Shown: positions 39,176 to 50,331 of the stretch, one piece after another
How positions within the stretch are numbered: position 1 is the stretch's first letter
Layout: the number at the start of each line of letters is the position of its first letter
DNA from: Syngnathus acus
Lineage: Eukaryota; Chordata; Actinopteri; Syngnathiformes; Syngnathidae
Reading direction: 5' to 3'
DNA length: 64,000 bases
Assembly (NCBI RefSeq): GCF_901709675.1
Contig: NC_051102.1
Span: forward strand, 9,059,412-9,123,411
Program-made: the position numbers and the translations under genes
Notes under the pieces: model-generated
Told to the model about the DNA's origin: nothing
What the model saw: the letters and a program-made list of their open reading frames with translations, nothing else
The model's database searches: none

Positions 39176-39215
39176 AAAGCTTTATTTGTACGGCGCATTT
39201 CAAACAATATGCTTT
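39176..39215. repeat. Short relic of a fish interspersed repeat
   Basis: AGCTTTATTTGTACGGCGCA and the following TTTCAAACAA resemble the TTTATxTAxAGCGCxTTTCA motif repeated across teleost genomes. A similar motif is at 55870-55900. Confidence 0.35.
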
Positions 39216-39959
39216 GTATCATTCAAGGTGTACAATGTTGCTCGGAATGAACTGCGGCTGTTTGATGATGGTTTGAAGGAGACCCATACAGTAGTGGAGA
39301 GCTAAGCAGTATTTCTGTAAGATGCCACACTACTCGGGCATGTTATTTATTGTGAAGCGGAACGTTTTGAGGTGGGCCGTAGCCTCCCTCACCAGAATGC
39401 GGCATTAGCGATGGCATTGTAAAACGGTCTCGGCGCTTCCCTCAGACCCTGAGCTTGAGCGTCGGCCAAATCCATTGCGGCTCCTCCAGAGGCCTCCCAA
39501 GCCTGTCGGGGAGAAGGGACATTCCGTGCGGCATAAGTCATCCTCTCCACCCTGCCATGAGTTAATTATATGCAGGTGTTTGCCTTTTTTTTTTTTTCTT
39601 GCCGCCGATCCGATGAAATTGTGACGGTACAGACAGAAGGAGAAAAGAAGGAAATGGAGCACTGGGGAGGAAGTGGCTGAATGTGCTGCGTAAAGCAAAT
39701 GATTGCCCCCGTGTAGATTCATCAGTTCTCCCGGCTGGATTAAGGAAGGGCCTTTCTAATGAAGTTCGCCCCGTCAAAATGAAGGGACTAATTCTGATTT
39801 AGCTGAGGTAATGAACTTCTCCCTCTCCGAGAGAGAGGAGCCGCGGCGTGGGGCGACGAGAGAGCGCCGCCTCGGCGATGGGTGGGATCGGAGGGGAGGG
39901 CGGCGGCGCTCAGACAAGACAAGGAGAGAAACATGGTGTGAGGAAGCAAGGTAGAGAAG

Positions 39960-40110
39960 AGAAGAAAAAAAAATTATGCAAAACGCCTGTCTGGTATTTG
40001 CTGAGGTGTATTAAATTTCCAGTGCGGGCGCCTGTGTTATATAAAATTATGCAAATGTGTGGCGGCCCGCTGCGAATGGCAGCTTGCTGGTCCTGAGCAT
40101 GCGTGGCTGG
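39960..40110. promoter_or_regulatory. Putative enhancer with paired octamer-like sites
   Basis: AATTATGCAAA occurs twice, 73 bp apart. The second copy contains the exact POU octamer ATGCAAAT at 40049-40056; the first (39976-39983) is ATGCAAAA. Sequence between them is unique. Confidence 0.4.
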
Positions 40111-43100
40111 CCGCTACATGGAGCGCACTCAGTGGGACTCAGCTTTTCTATTAAGGAAAACCTCTAGACACCTGATGATGAATACTCTGCCGCCAAATGT
40201 TCCCTTCTTTTTTTCAGGCCAAAAATATGAGCGCTTTCCTAAATGACTTTGGAGATCCCGGAGTGGCGAGAGGGGGAAGGTGGTGATGGGGGGGAGGGGG
40301 GGTCCCTCTGCAGCAGGCTAGGGGAGTCAATTAAGGCAAGCACTGATAATTATAAGCCGGCAGAACGTAGGGGCTGGCTAATTGTACAGAGTTGCATGCG
40401 GCGAGCCCAGCCAAGGGGCCTGTGTGCAACGCTCCCCCTTCCCTCATCCTTTGTGCGGACCGACCACAGAGCCGGTGGAGCTGCATACCTCAGCCTGACA
40501 ATGCTGCATTGAAGAGGCTCGTGAGAGGAGGAGGAGGAGAAAAAAAAAAAAAGACAGGCATGAGCCAGTAATTAACTTTTTACATTCAGAGACTCGCTTC
40601 GACTCACACCTCAATCTGAATCGTTTCTTTGGGTTTTTTCTTGCTTGCTTTGAGGATGCTAATAATGCGCTAGACCCGAGTTGGACTCAGGCTTGAGGGT
40701 GTTTACTCCTTCTAAAGAGCTGTGACAAATTGTAGCAAACGTGGGATGCCACCATGGTGTGGCCAGTTGGAAAGTAGTAACCTCTGCGTGTTTGAGGGCT
40801 TCAACGGGATTCCAATTCAACATGTTGTCCATCACCAGACCTACATTGTGGAAATGCATCCATTCGGTTGGTTCGAAAGGAGGACGCCGTTTTGCATTTT
40901 GTCAAACGTCAAAAAGCTGTTCCAGCGGTCTAAAACCTTTTTGTCACATCCATTCAGGCGTTACGCGTGTTTTTGTCGACAGCGGAGAAGTGTCATCTTT
41001 GGCTCGGTGGCGGAAACGCTGCGGGCCGGCGAACGCCGGCTGATCTTAGCAGGAGCTCCGCTCTGCTCTGATTAGCACCTCCGCCGCCGCCGCCGCATCA
41101 GAGCTGACATTCTCCTAGAGACGTGTTACCCCAGAATTCTTTGCTCTCGCTGTGTGAGGGTGTCTCCACCCCTGGCGTGTCAACCCCCCCCCTCCCCCCC
41201 GGAGAACACGGCATCAAGCATGCAATGAACCCGGGGCCCTGACATGAGGGCTTTGGTAGTTGGCTTCGCTTCCACTTTTCCTTCGCACGCACAAAAGATT
41301 TCTTTTACATGCCCACTTCCCCACCGGCAAAACACAGCGGAGCTTCCACTTTAGCTTTATTCAGTCGCTTTGATTTTCTTTTCTATTTGTCTGATACATT
41401 CATTCACTGATCGAACGATGGGGGGGGGCTTCAAGGTACCTCGATTTAATCTCCTCCTTTCATTGCCGTATTTTGCACATGCTTTCTCTAAGCATGCAGG
41501 CAGGAAATACATATCAGCCGCGTTCCCCGCCGGCACCGGTTCTCCAATCAGCTTTGGTCCGGAGGGGTTTGCATCCCTTGGTGCCACCACCCACCATCTT
41601 TCCTTTCTCCCTTCTGCCCCCACCTTAATGGGCTCGCGACTACTTCAGAAATGAGTTTGTTTCCATGAGCGGTGTTTCTACCTCAGGAGAGCGCATCGCA
41701 CGGAGGTGGAGTCAATTTGTATTCACCCATAATTCCCTGGGCCTTAATCACTCTGATTTTCCCCCCATTATCTGTTAATGGATAGTTCCCGCCGAGAGAA
41801 GAGAGAAGTAAACCCACCTACTGTTTACAGGCCTGGAGCTCCCATCCAATTCCGTGGAGGCTGGCGCAGACTGCAGAAAATCCGGCAAAACTCAAATCTT
41901 ATTCACGGAGAACTCTTATATCAGACGGGAAATTACGAGACAGATGGTAAGCCGGAAAGTAAACGAGCGAAAGGTGAAATTGCTCATAAACAGGATGGCG
42001 GGGAAAGGTTTGCTCTTTGAAACGCTGCGCGCGAATCTCATTGACCTGTTTTGTTCGATTAGACCTCTTTTAATTTCTAGGGTGCCCTCAAAACAACCCA
42101 CTGCTGCCTACTAAATATTCCCAATTTTCTCCCTCCCTTGTTTACTCATTACTTTGGGCAAAAGAGTGCCTTGATTGATGTCCTTAATATCATTTGGGGG
42201 AGCTGCATCGGCCGCACAAGCTTCGGAGAACAACACGGCGGCCATTAGCATAAATCCATCTTGACTCCCAACAAATGCTTCTAGTCATTCTGAAAATAAA
42301 ACACTCAGCGGATGCGGCACAAACTGTTTGGGAGGAGGCTGCAACTGGGGGGCAGTATTTGATCATGTTTGCGTGGATTCGAAATAACAAATGCAACCGT
42401 GACGGCTCGAGTTTTTGATTTGGATTAGTCTGTTTTGGTTAGCGTAATTGTTGTGCTTTTAGCATTTTGCTCAGGTTTTCAGGATGAGCGCCTTAGGATT
42501 CCATTTTGGTTCTTCAGGTTGGCTTTTTGTCCCGGTTTTAAGGTTAGAATCTGGGTTATTGTTTAATGTGTTGGCTTGTTAACAATTCTACATGAGCGTT
42601 CCCAAAGTCAACGAACGAGCTCAGTCGAGCATCGCTGGCCTGATGATGTTGGAAGCATATGAGAGTCTTTCATTAATTGCGCTGCCTGTACTTAATTATT
42701 AACTGGAACATCTTCAGTTACTTTCGTCTTCTTCACTGGCTGTCAGTTGATCCGCTCCCAAGCAAAATGAAGACGAGCGGATTGAAGACTTCCAGAATTG
42801 ACCAGGCAGCAACTCCTGTCCTGTTACATAAAGGATTTACTAAAGCATGCCAGCCCGAGAGCGGCGAGCGCCGGCTCCCCAAACAACCTTCAACGGCGCA
42901 TGAACTTCAGCCAGGATGGAAAAAAGAAATAAAGACGGTTCCCTTCTGTCTCTTCTCCCACTTGTGGTGCCACCGCATGGGAGGGATATTAGCCGTTTGT
43001 GTTTTAAGGAGCTGTGAAATACATAAAGCATCAGCCCCGGGAAGGTGAAGCCCTGTGGATATGCAGATGGGCTTACTTTTCTGGTGTCGCAGACGCTTAG

Positions 43101-43420
43101 AGGCCCGGGAGAAGTCGGCATCTGAAGGATTTTGCGAGCAGTGCACGCGGGGACACGGCCATGGATGCTGACGTCCCTCCCCGTGGACTTTGCGCACTGC
43201 CACATTGGCTAGCGCAGATATCGCACAAGGGAGGAACAGGAAGTGACTTCAGCCTAATCAGAGAGAAGAAGAAGATGTGGTTAATCTGGTTAGCTTGCTC
43301 CTCCGACTGTCGCTCAGTGCAGGGGTATTCCAAACACATTCGCCGGTTGTCATGTTTCATTTCGCCGGGGAAAAAAACAACAACCGCCTCGGTGGAAATT
43401 TCCGATGCTTCCCAAACAGC

Positions 43421-43475
43421 CGTCCATCCATTTTGTACGCCGCTTATCCCATTGAGGCTGGCAGGAAGCAGAGGT
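43421..43475. repeat. Short fragment of the same fish repeat
   Basis: CGTCCATCCATTTTGTACGC followed by CGCTTATCCC resembles the head of the fish repeat seen at 16024. Only about 50 bp are recognisable. Confidence 0.45.
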
Positions 43476-44711
43476 CACACCGTTCCTAAAATGATTTCTA
43501 CCGATAAAAAGACACCAGCACCCAACTGTTTGTTTATTTATTTTACAGAACTGAATTGACCCTTTTTTAAAAATGAACCTACAAATGGAACGGCCCCGCG
43601 GTAACGATACTTAGTCCACTGTTGGATTTGAAACACAACACTTGCATTCTTTGCTGCATTCTTGCAACTTTGCCTCCATGCACCTGCTCCCAAACACACA
43701 CACACACACGTCCACGGGTCAGTCGGGCAGGTGCGGAGGTTTCTGCATAATGAAGCAGGGCAGCAGGTCCGACGGGAGCGCGTCGTGCGCCGGCCGGGGT
43801 CAAGCGAGGGGCTGCGCATATGGCGGCAGCATAGATGAGTGAACCCTGCAGCACGCTTGACCTCCGCGTACTCCCCAACACACACGCACGAGCCGAGTGA
43901 ATGATGATCAAAGAGGGCAGACGTGCTGACTGGCTGCCTGGCTGGCTGGATGGATAAACTCTTCCCTCCTCTTCCTCCTCCTCCTCTTCGGCTGCTCCAC
44001 TCAGACCTATATTTAGGCTGCGCTAGCTCATCTGTCAAATACGCGGGCTGCGGCAAACAACACTGTGATCAGCCTAACCTCGGTGTCGCTGCGTTAAACC
44101 CTTAACAACCTGCTAGCTTGTCATGTCAAGCGGCATCGTTCATGTGTTCTTAAGCGGAAGCGAGGTAGAGTCACTCAAACACGTGCTTTCCTTCCATTTT
44201 GCTTGGTAGAATTGAGTTTCATGCACTTTGCATCCAATTCTTCTGGTATGTCAGGTACTTGGACGAAGCCTAAAGAAGCATTCCCTGGTGCATCCATCCT
44301 CCCCGTAGCGAACGCTGACCAGCGGGAGTTTAATGGAGAAGCCGTCTGGCCCCCGTAGCAGACATTATGGGCTTTTTATTGACATGCTGGAGATGGGTCG
44401 TTCCGCACAAGGCTGACTCGGCGAGATTTTTCGAGCTGGAAAACGAATGTGTGGAGTTTGTCGAAATGATTTAAGCCAAGTGGCAAATTGATCTATTCCG
44501 ATGTGGTGAAGCGGGGAGGAGAAATGGAGCGAGCATCTGCGCTTTTCCGACCTGAGGTGTCGTACAAGGGGCGATGAGATGAGTTTTGCTGGCATGAATT
44601 ACTTCAATCAACCATTTTGAAGTGCAATTTGATCTTCTGCTGAATATTGAAAATGATTTGCTATTTTGACTGCTTCTTTAAGCCACTCATGATTGCTTTG
44701 TTGTCTTGCAG

Positions 44712-44843
44712 AGGAGGGCTTGAACCACGAATGCAAACTCTGCAGTCAGTCGTTCGACTCGCCGGCCAAGCTTCAATGCCATCTGATCGAGCACAGCTTC
44801 GAGGGGATGGGCGGAACCTTCAAGTGTCCTGTCTGCTTCACAG
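44712..44843 (+). CDS. znf521: ZNF521 132-bp exon (one finger plus half of the next)
   Basis: The exon encodes [20 protein letters not shown]..., giving one complete finger (HECKLC...HLIEH). It then carries the linker SFEGMGGT and the first half of the penultimate finger (FKCPVCFT). The acceptor is TTGTCTTGCAG. It begins with the last two bases of a Glu codon and ends with one base of a Val codon (phase 1 at both ends). The donor CAG|GTGTGT is the first unit of a (GT)9 repeat at 44844-44861. The sequence is near-identical in type to vertebrate ZNF521, whose C-terminal fingers are highly conserved. SSR-based donor shifts are possible (see findings). Confidence 0.96.
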
Positions 44844-44861
44844 GTGTGTGTGTGTGTGTGT
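44844..44861 (+). repeat. (GT)9 microsatellite forming a splice donor
   Basis: Nine GT units begin exactly at the exon boundary, so the first GT is the donor dinucleotide. Confidence 0.95.
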
Positions 44862-46494
44862 TGCTCTTTTCGACACAAGTCAGACATTTCCGCTCAACTT
44901 TGCATCTTCAAGCCAAATGTAAATGAGTTGGGAAAGGTCAAAGCAGGTGCTTGGACTAAAGCGGGGAGAACTTCTGCTGCATGCGCTTCCTTATTTAGTC
45001 CAAATGGCTTCCGCTATCGGGGGCCTCGGGAAGTGTCAGGAGGCGAGAGGGGGAGGACGACATCACGAGGCGAGCGGAGGTGGTGTTTGTGGGGGAGGGA
45101 GGGGGGGGGGCATGTGCTAATTGTGGATGGCAGTGGCGCTGATAGCTGTAATGATCTCATCTGTCTCTGCGCGTGGAGGTGGAAGGAGCGCGCTCCTCTC
45201 GAGAGGAGAGCGCCCTCCTTCAGTGTCAACAGGGTTAACTATCTCCATAATGAAATCTGCAAAGTCGTTAACTTGGGCTCTTCACTGTTATTTCTCCGCC
45301 TCAGCTCTTTAGTCTTCTTTTGCACTTTGGAAGTTCTCAGCTCATTTCCTTCCCTTTCGCCCAGCACACTTGATACGTCAATTAAAACCATTAGCTCGCT
45401 TTTTTTTTTTTTTTTTTCCTCATCAAGGTTATTATAGTGAAGCAAAACTAACGGTAAAATGGCATTTTATTCAAACAAAGTATTTTGGATGAATAAAGAG
45501 TAATCAAAACTCACTGAATGAAACAGCAAAATAAAAAATGGAAAAAAGTCCCAAATCATAATAAGCCTGCTCTTCTGCCATTCCATCTCTCTTTTTAGCT
45601 GCAGCCTATTGATATAGGCCTCTCTCTCCCGTCCCGGCTGATTTAATATACACAGCATGCCTCCTCTGAGCCTTCATTTTCCTCCACCAGCTTTGACGGA
45701 CAGGTAGTCACCCTGCTCTCCCTCCGCGTCCGTATTGATCACGGTGCACCAAGGGGTGGGGTGAGTGAGGAAGGGGGGGGGGGGACCCTCAAGACAGTAG
45801 TCACAGAGTAGACAGACGAGTTAAGGCCATTGCGGCAAGCGGAAAAGCAGATGATGATGCTAGACTGATCTTTATAATGTTAATTAACACTGAATAACTT
45901 TCTGTCCGTCTGTGGAATTATGTCAAAGTTAAAATACAGAAAAATGTTGGTCCATCGTTAAATAAACCAACAGGCGAGATTTATTTCTATTCTGGACCAC
46001 AAAAAGGGAAAACATCTCCTGCTGTGGAGGGAGCCTTCAAATTTGCGACCCGTTGACTTCAGCAGACATTTTTCATTTGAAATGCTTTTCCAGGCATTTA
46101 GTGCGGCCTCTCACCGTTCTTGCTTTGTCATGTTTGCATTATTGTTTATGTTTGATCTCGGATGTTCCGTAAACTCGCAGCTGCCGTGAAAGCGCTCTCT
46201 AAATAAAGTACAGTTGAGAAGCTTCGTGCGACGTGGTGGGCGGTCGAATCGTTCATTGACACACGTGTCTATCACCACCACAGGGGACAAAAAGAGGACA
46301 AATCTGGCCCCAAAAAAGTGACTGGTGGGAAAGTGCGAGTCAAAGTAAGTCGTAGACAAACTAGAGGAGAAAAGGAGACCAAAAAAAAATACAAAAAACT
46401 CGGGAGGAGGCTGAGAAGGTTGCAACCGGCAAGTTTGGATGTGAGATGAAAGTGTGGAAGAGGGGGAGGAGATGTGGGGGGAGAGGAAGGGTAA

Positions 46495-46522
46495 ATGGAG
46501 AGAGAGAAAGAGAGAGAGAGAG
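46495..46522. repeat. (GA)n tract
   Basis: GAGA-rich low-complexity sequence in the 5.4-kb intron. A similar one is at 31770-31797. Confidence 0.85.
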
Positions 46523-46628
46523 GTCCACAAGCCCCTGGATGATGAGAGGCAGGCTGACTCTCCCAGGACACATTTGACAGGTTTCAGAAGTGGGGGAGCC
46601 TGCAGCTAGAAGTGTCTGCTTGCACCCT

Positions 46629-46697
46629 TAGGAGCCGCAGCCAGGCAGCAAGGAAGCCAGGCAGCAAGGAAGCAAGGCAGCAAGGCAACAAGGCAGG
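46629..46697. repeat. AGGCAGCA/AGGAAGC minisatellite
   Basis: About 70 bp of imperfect 8-bp and 16-bp units built from CAGGCAGCAAGGAAGC. Confidence 0.85.
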
Positions 46698-47838
46698 CCT
46701 GCTGTGGATATTGTGATTGGGAATATGCACTTAAGACAAACAAAATACAAGAAACTCTGCCTGATGAAAGTAGCACACACGGAACTTGGAGCTTGATAAA
46801 AGTACGAAAGCTACGAGCTTGTCACAAACGCAGGAGTTTAATTACATGGCATCTTTTTGTGCGGCCCGCAAAAAGCAAATTGTGTATCGACTTCTTGTTT
46901 GCTGCTAATATACCAAATTCCAAATTGTATTCACTTTTGAAAAGTTGCAAGTCTTTTTTTTATTGCAAACATTCCCAAAATTAAAAAACGGTGTGACTGT
47001 TAGATAGCATTACATTTCATTCGCCTTCCCTGATTGGCTAAGAGAAGTCACATGGCCTGAGAGCGTGACTTGGCTCGCCATTTGTGAGCTTCCATGTGCC
47101 TGCTTGCATCCCCATTAAAGTTGTAGAGATTGTCTCTTGACTTGTTTGGCTGCAGAACATCCTCCGCATTCGTGATTAAGCGGCGGCAACAAAAACACAT
47201 AGCTTAGAGGAATAAATAAATGAAAAGCAGGGAGAAAAGTGGGCGATTGTTAACTTTGTTTGCCTCCCTGCTCAAACAACTTAGTATTGGTGCAACGCAG
47301 CCTGCAGAGAGTACTGCCGTGCCAAAATAAAGATGAGCTGGGGCCTGCCGAAAACAGGACATGTCTGCCATGGGTGGCCCCTGAGAGCCAATCAGAGGGC
47401 TTAATATCCCCCACAGCGAGGAGACCTCGGGCCCCCGCATCCTCGTCAGCCTTGACACCCTCGACGGCCTGCAGACTCCACTAAAAGTTGCTTTCCTCTT
47501 AGCAGTAGCTGTCCTCTTTGGTTGCGCTTGTCCAAACCGCAACCTAGCGGAGGCAGGCTTTTAGCTACTTTCATATTTTTCAAGCAAATGTTTTCCTAGT
47601 TAGTTTTAAACACATTTGTGTTTTGCCAGTCCAGTATTGCGAGTCGACGTGGCGAAGCGTCTGACTCTGGTCATCGCCGTTGTGTTCAGCGTTTGAAGGC
47701 CCCCCCGCATCTCGGATCCATTTTTATTTTCGCTGTATCGACTTGTTCCTCTGCTAGCCAAAGACATAATGAGGGCTTCCTGCAGTCGCCCTGACCTGCT
47801 GCTCTTTAGCATATGCACACAAAAACACGCCGCTAATA

Positions 47839-48637
47839 CCGTAATTTTCGGACTATAAGTCGCGGTTTTTTTCATAGTTTGGGTGGGGGGGCGACTTATA
47901 CTCAGGAGCGACTTATATATGTTTTTTTTCACAAATTTTTACTTGATCATTAACACATCACTTACTTACAAGTATAGTTGACCACTTCACATGTTATTTT
48001 TAGTATAGTTGATCACTTCACATGCTTTGATATCTTTATCTTGAACATATTCAAAACATGGAAACAAGAGAGAAAAAATCAAATAAAGTAATTAACACTT
48101 TAAAGCGCCATATCCTCTGGACATGTCCTCTGTCACCAGGATGACATAAAGGAGACATTTGATCAATGGATTTAATGATTTGGAGTGACACAAATGGTTT
48201 GATAATATTGTTGTTTATGTGATAGTTATTTAAAATATAGTGTATATATCGTTGTATGGGCCTGTGGAATAATTTGAACTGCGGCGCGGCAAACGGCATT
48301 GTTGACAAAGGACGATCGATGGATTTAATGAATTGGAGTGACACAGATGGTTTTATAAACGTGTTATTTATGTAATAGTTTTTTTTAAATAACTGAATGT
48401 TACGTCAGGCCCGTTCTCAGCTCCTCGTTTGTGTTTGTCACGTTAGCATACCGTATCATTTAGCCTGTTGTTGCTCGTTCATGTCTGTTCTTGGTGTTGG
48501 ATTTTGTCGAATAAATTGCCCCCCAAAATGCGACTTATACTCCAGAGCGACTTATATATGTTTTTTTTCACATTTTTGGGCATTTTATGGCTGGTGCGAC
48601 TTATACTCCGGTGCGACTTATAGTCCGAAAATTACGG
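47839..48637. mobile_element. 799-bp palindromic transposon, long relative of the 25522 element
   Basis: It has the same 25-bp terminal inverted repeats and TA flanks (47837-47838, 48638-48639) as the 168-bp copy. Inside are two 42-bp near-identical direct repeats (47891-47932 and 48530-48571, 40 of 42 matching) that bracket a 600-bp core. The core has a 23-bp motif repeated with a 31-bp period (47971-47993, 48002-48024). It also has a diverged tandem repeat of about 150 bp (48161-48234 and 48314-48389). No transposase frame is visible, so it is non-autonomous. Confidence 0.85.
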
Positions 48638-49430
48638 TAATAAAGAATCAGGTTGTTGTCGTTAGCGCACAGACAAAAGATGCTTTCTGCACCATGAATG
48701 TACTCTACCCTTATTTATTATATTTCATTCAATAACCTTCTCAATATCCGATAAGATGTCATTTCTGTGAGTTTCTATTTGTGGTTAGAGTGCATTATTC
48801 TGTTAGCACTTTGTACAACTTCATGTCACATCACCTTGCCCACGACACACACACGCGCATGCCCCGTGCCCGAGCACCTTCCTCCATCTCCGCGTGGCTC
48901 CACATTGCATTTATTAGAAGAAAAGTTATTTTGAGCTGTAAGAAATTCAAATGAAGGCCCCTGCATGGTAACTTCTTTCCCTTTGAGATCGGACGGCCGT
49001 CGTTAAAGCACAGGGGTCCGGGATAACAAACGACACGTTTGAAGTGTTCCTCGGAGGACGCTGAAACACACCCACGCGTTGAAGGCACATCAGCTCAACA
49101 CCTACACCGCCGCCACCGCCATCCCCCTTGGCTCTGCCAATGTGGACTCTGGCTTCATTAAAGCACAAATATATATCTATATATGTGTTTAAAGTGCCAG
49201 TGTGTTGATATGGTGGCGGCATGAATAAGTAGCGCATGAATATTTATATTGTCAATATAATTAGCCATGTTGACTAATGGAGGCCATGTTTTGCACTTGA
49301 AGCTATGCCAATTTTGGCGCTTGTTTATTTTCCGCCTTGTTGTTCCCACCGCGGTGCTAAATAAGGAGCCTTATTATTCCCGACACACAATATGCATTTG
49401 GGAACGCCCATGCTGTGGATTTGACCGTTG

Positions 49431-49700
49431 CTGATAACATCTCAATTGTTACTTTTTTTTTTTCTCAATTATATCACATAACAAGGTTGTTGTAACGACA
49501 ATGCAGTGCTCGTTTGTTTGTAATTAAGTCATTTTCCTTGCCATTTGACATCGTCTCTTCAATTTCCATTCAGGCAAATGCAATTATGATGCCGCCTTTG
49601 TTGCAGGAATGCTTGCAGCGAGGTCCCCCCTGCATGCCTATTGTTCGCCACGCTTTGTGCAGGCCAACGATTCATTCTAATCTTACAAGATTACGGTCCT
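49431..49700 (+). pseudogene. Decayed duplicate of intron end and start of the 116-bp exon
   Basis: Collinear matches to 49963-50260, in the same order: CTGATAAC plus TCAATTGTTA with identical 11-bp spacing, CCTTGCCATTTGACA (49536-49550 versus 50047-50061), TTTCCATTCAGGCA (49563-49576 versus 50084-50097), and TTTGTGCAGGCCAA (49654-49667 versus exon bases 50206-50219). The acceptor AG that precedes the exon is missing in this copy, and similarity fades after about 49700. It is best read as an old tandem duplication whose extra exon is dead. Confidence 0.65.
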
Positions 49701-49742
49701 TAAAAAAATTATTTGAGCCAAACACTGGGACTATTCTAAAAA

Positions 49743-49878
49743 ATATATATATATATATTTATATATATATGTGTGTGTGTGTGTGTCTATATATAGTATA
49801 TGTGTACATATATATATTTGTGTGTATATATATATATATGTGTGTGTATGTATATATATATATAGATAGATAGATAAA
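49743..49878. repeat. Compound AT/TG/GATA microsatellite
   Basis: Alternating (AT)n and (GT)n blocks ending in a short (TAGA)n. It lies between the decayed exon duplicate and the functional exon. Confidence 0.95.
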
Positions 49879-50013
49879 TAATGGAATATTTTCTTATCCT
49901 TGTTTCCACCGTACGCTCTAAACAGACAATAAATTCATGAGCACGTGTCGTGAATGTTATCACTGATAACCTATCAATTGTTATTTTCCAATGAAACCTC
50001 TTAACAGTTGTAA

Positions 50014-50331
<318 letters not shown>

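Larger units (their letters stand above)
20553..44711 (+). other. znf521: 24.2-kb intron of znf521, rich in regulatory-looking sequence
   Basis: A phase-1 intron between two well-supported exons. No coding exon is evident. It holds a short palindromic transposon (25522-25689), a long TG/CG-type microsatellite at 28804-28898, an (ACTAT)n/(TTTTA)n tract near 24439, and repeat relics near 37927, 39178 and 43421. Several complex AT-rich blocks with repeated TAAT cores (around 24955, 27840, 30300, 31090, 32160, 34200, 37380 and 39960) have the look of conserved enhancers. A CpG-dense block lies at 38630-38960. Large introns with many conserved noncoding elements are usual for developmental zinc-finger regulators. 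Individual enhancer calls remain inference. Confidence 0.9.

Noticed and set aside
44693-44926. Longer reading of the 132-bp exon
   Set aside because: The frame runs through the acceptor on one side and the (GT)9 donor on the other. Only 44712-44843 matches the family.
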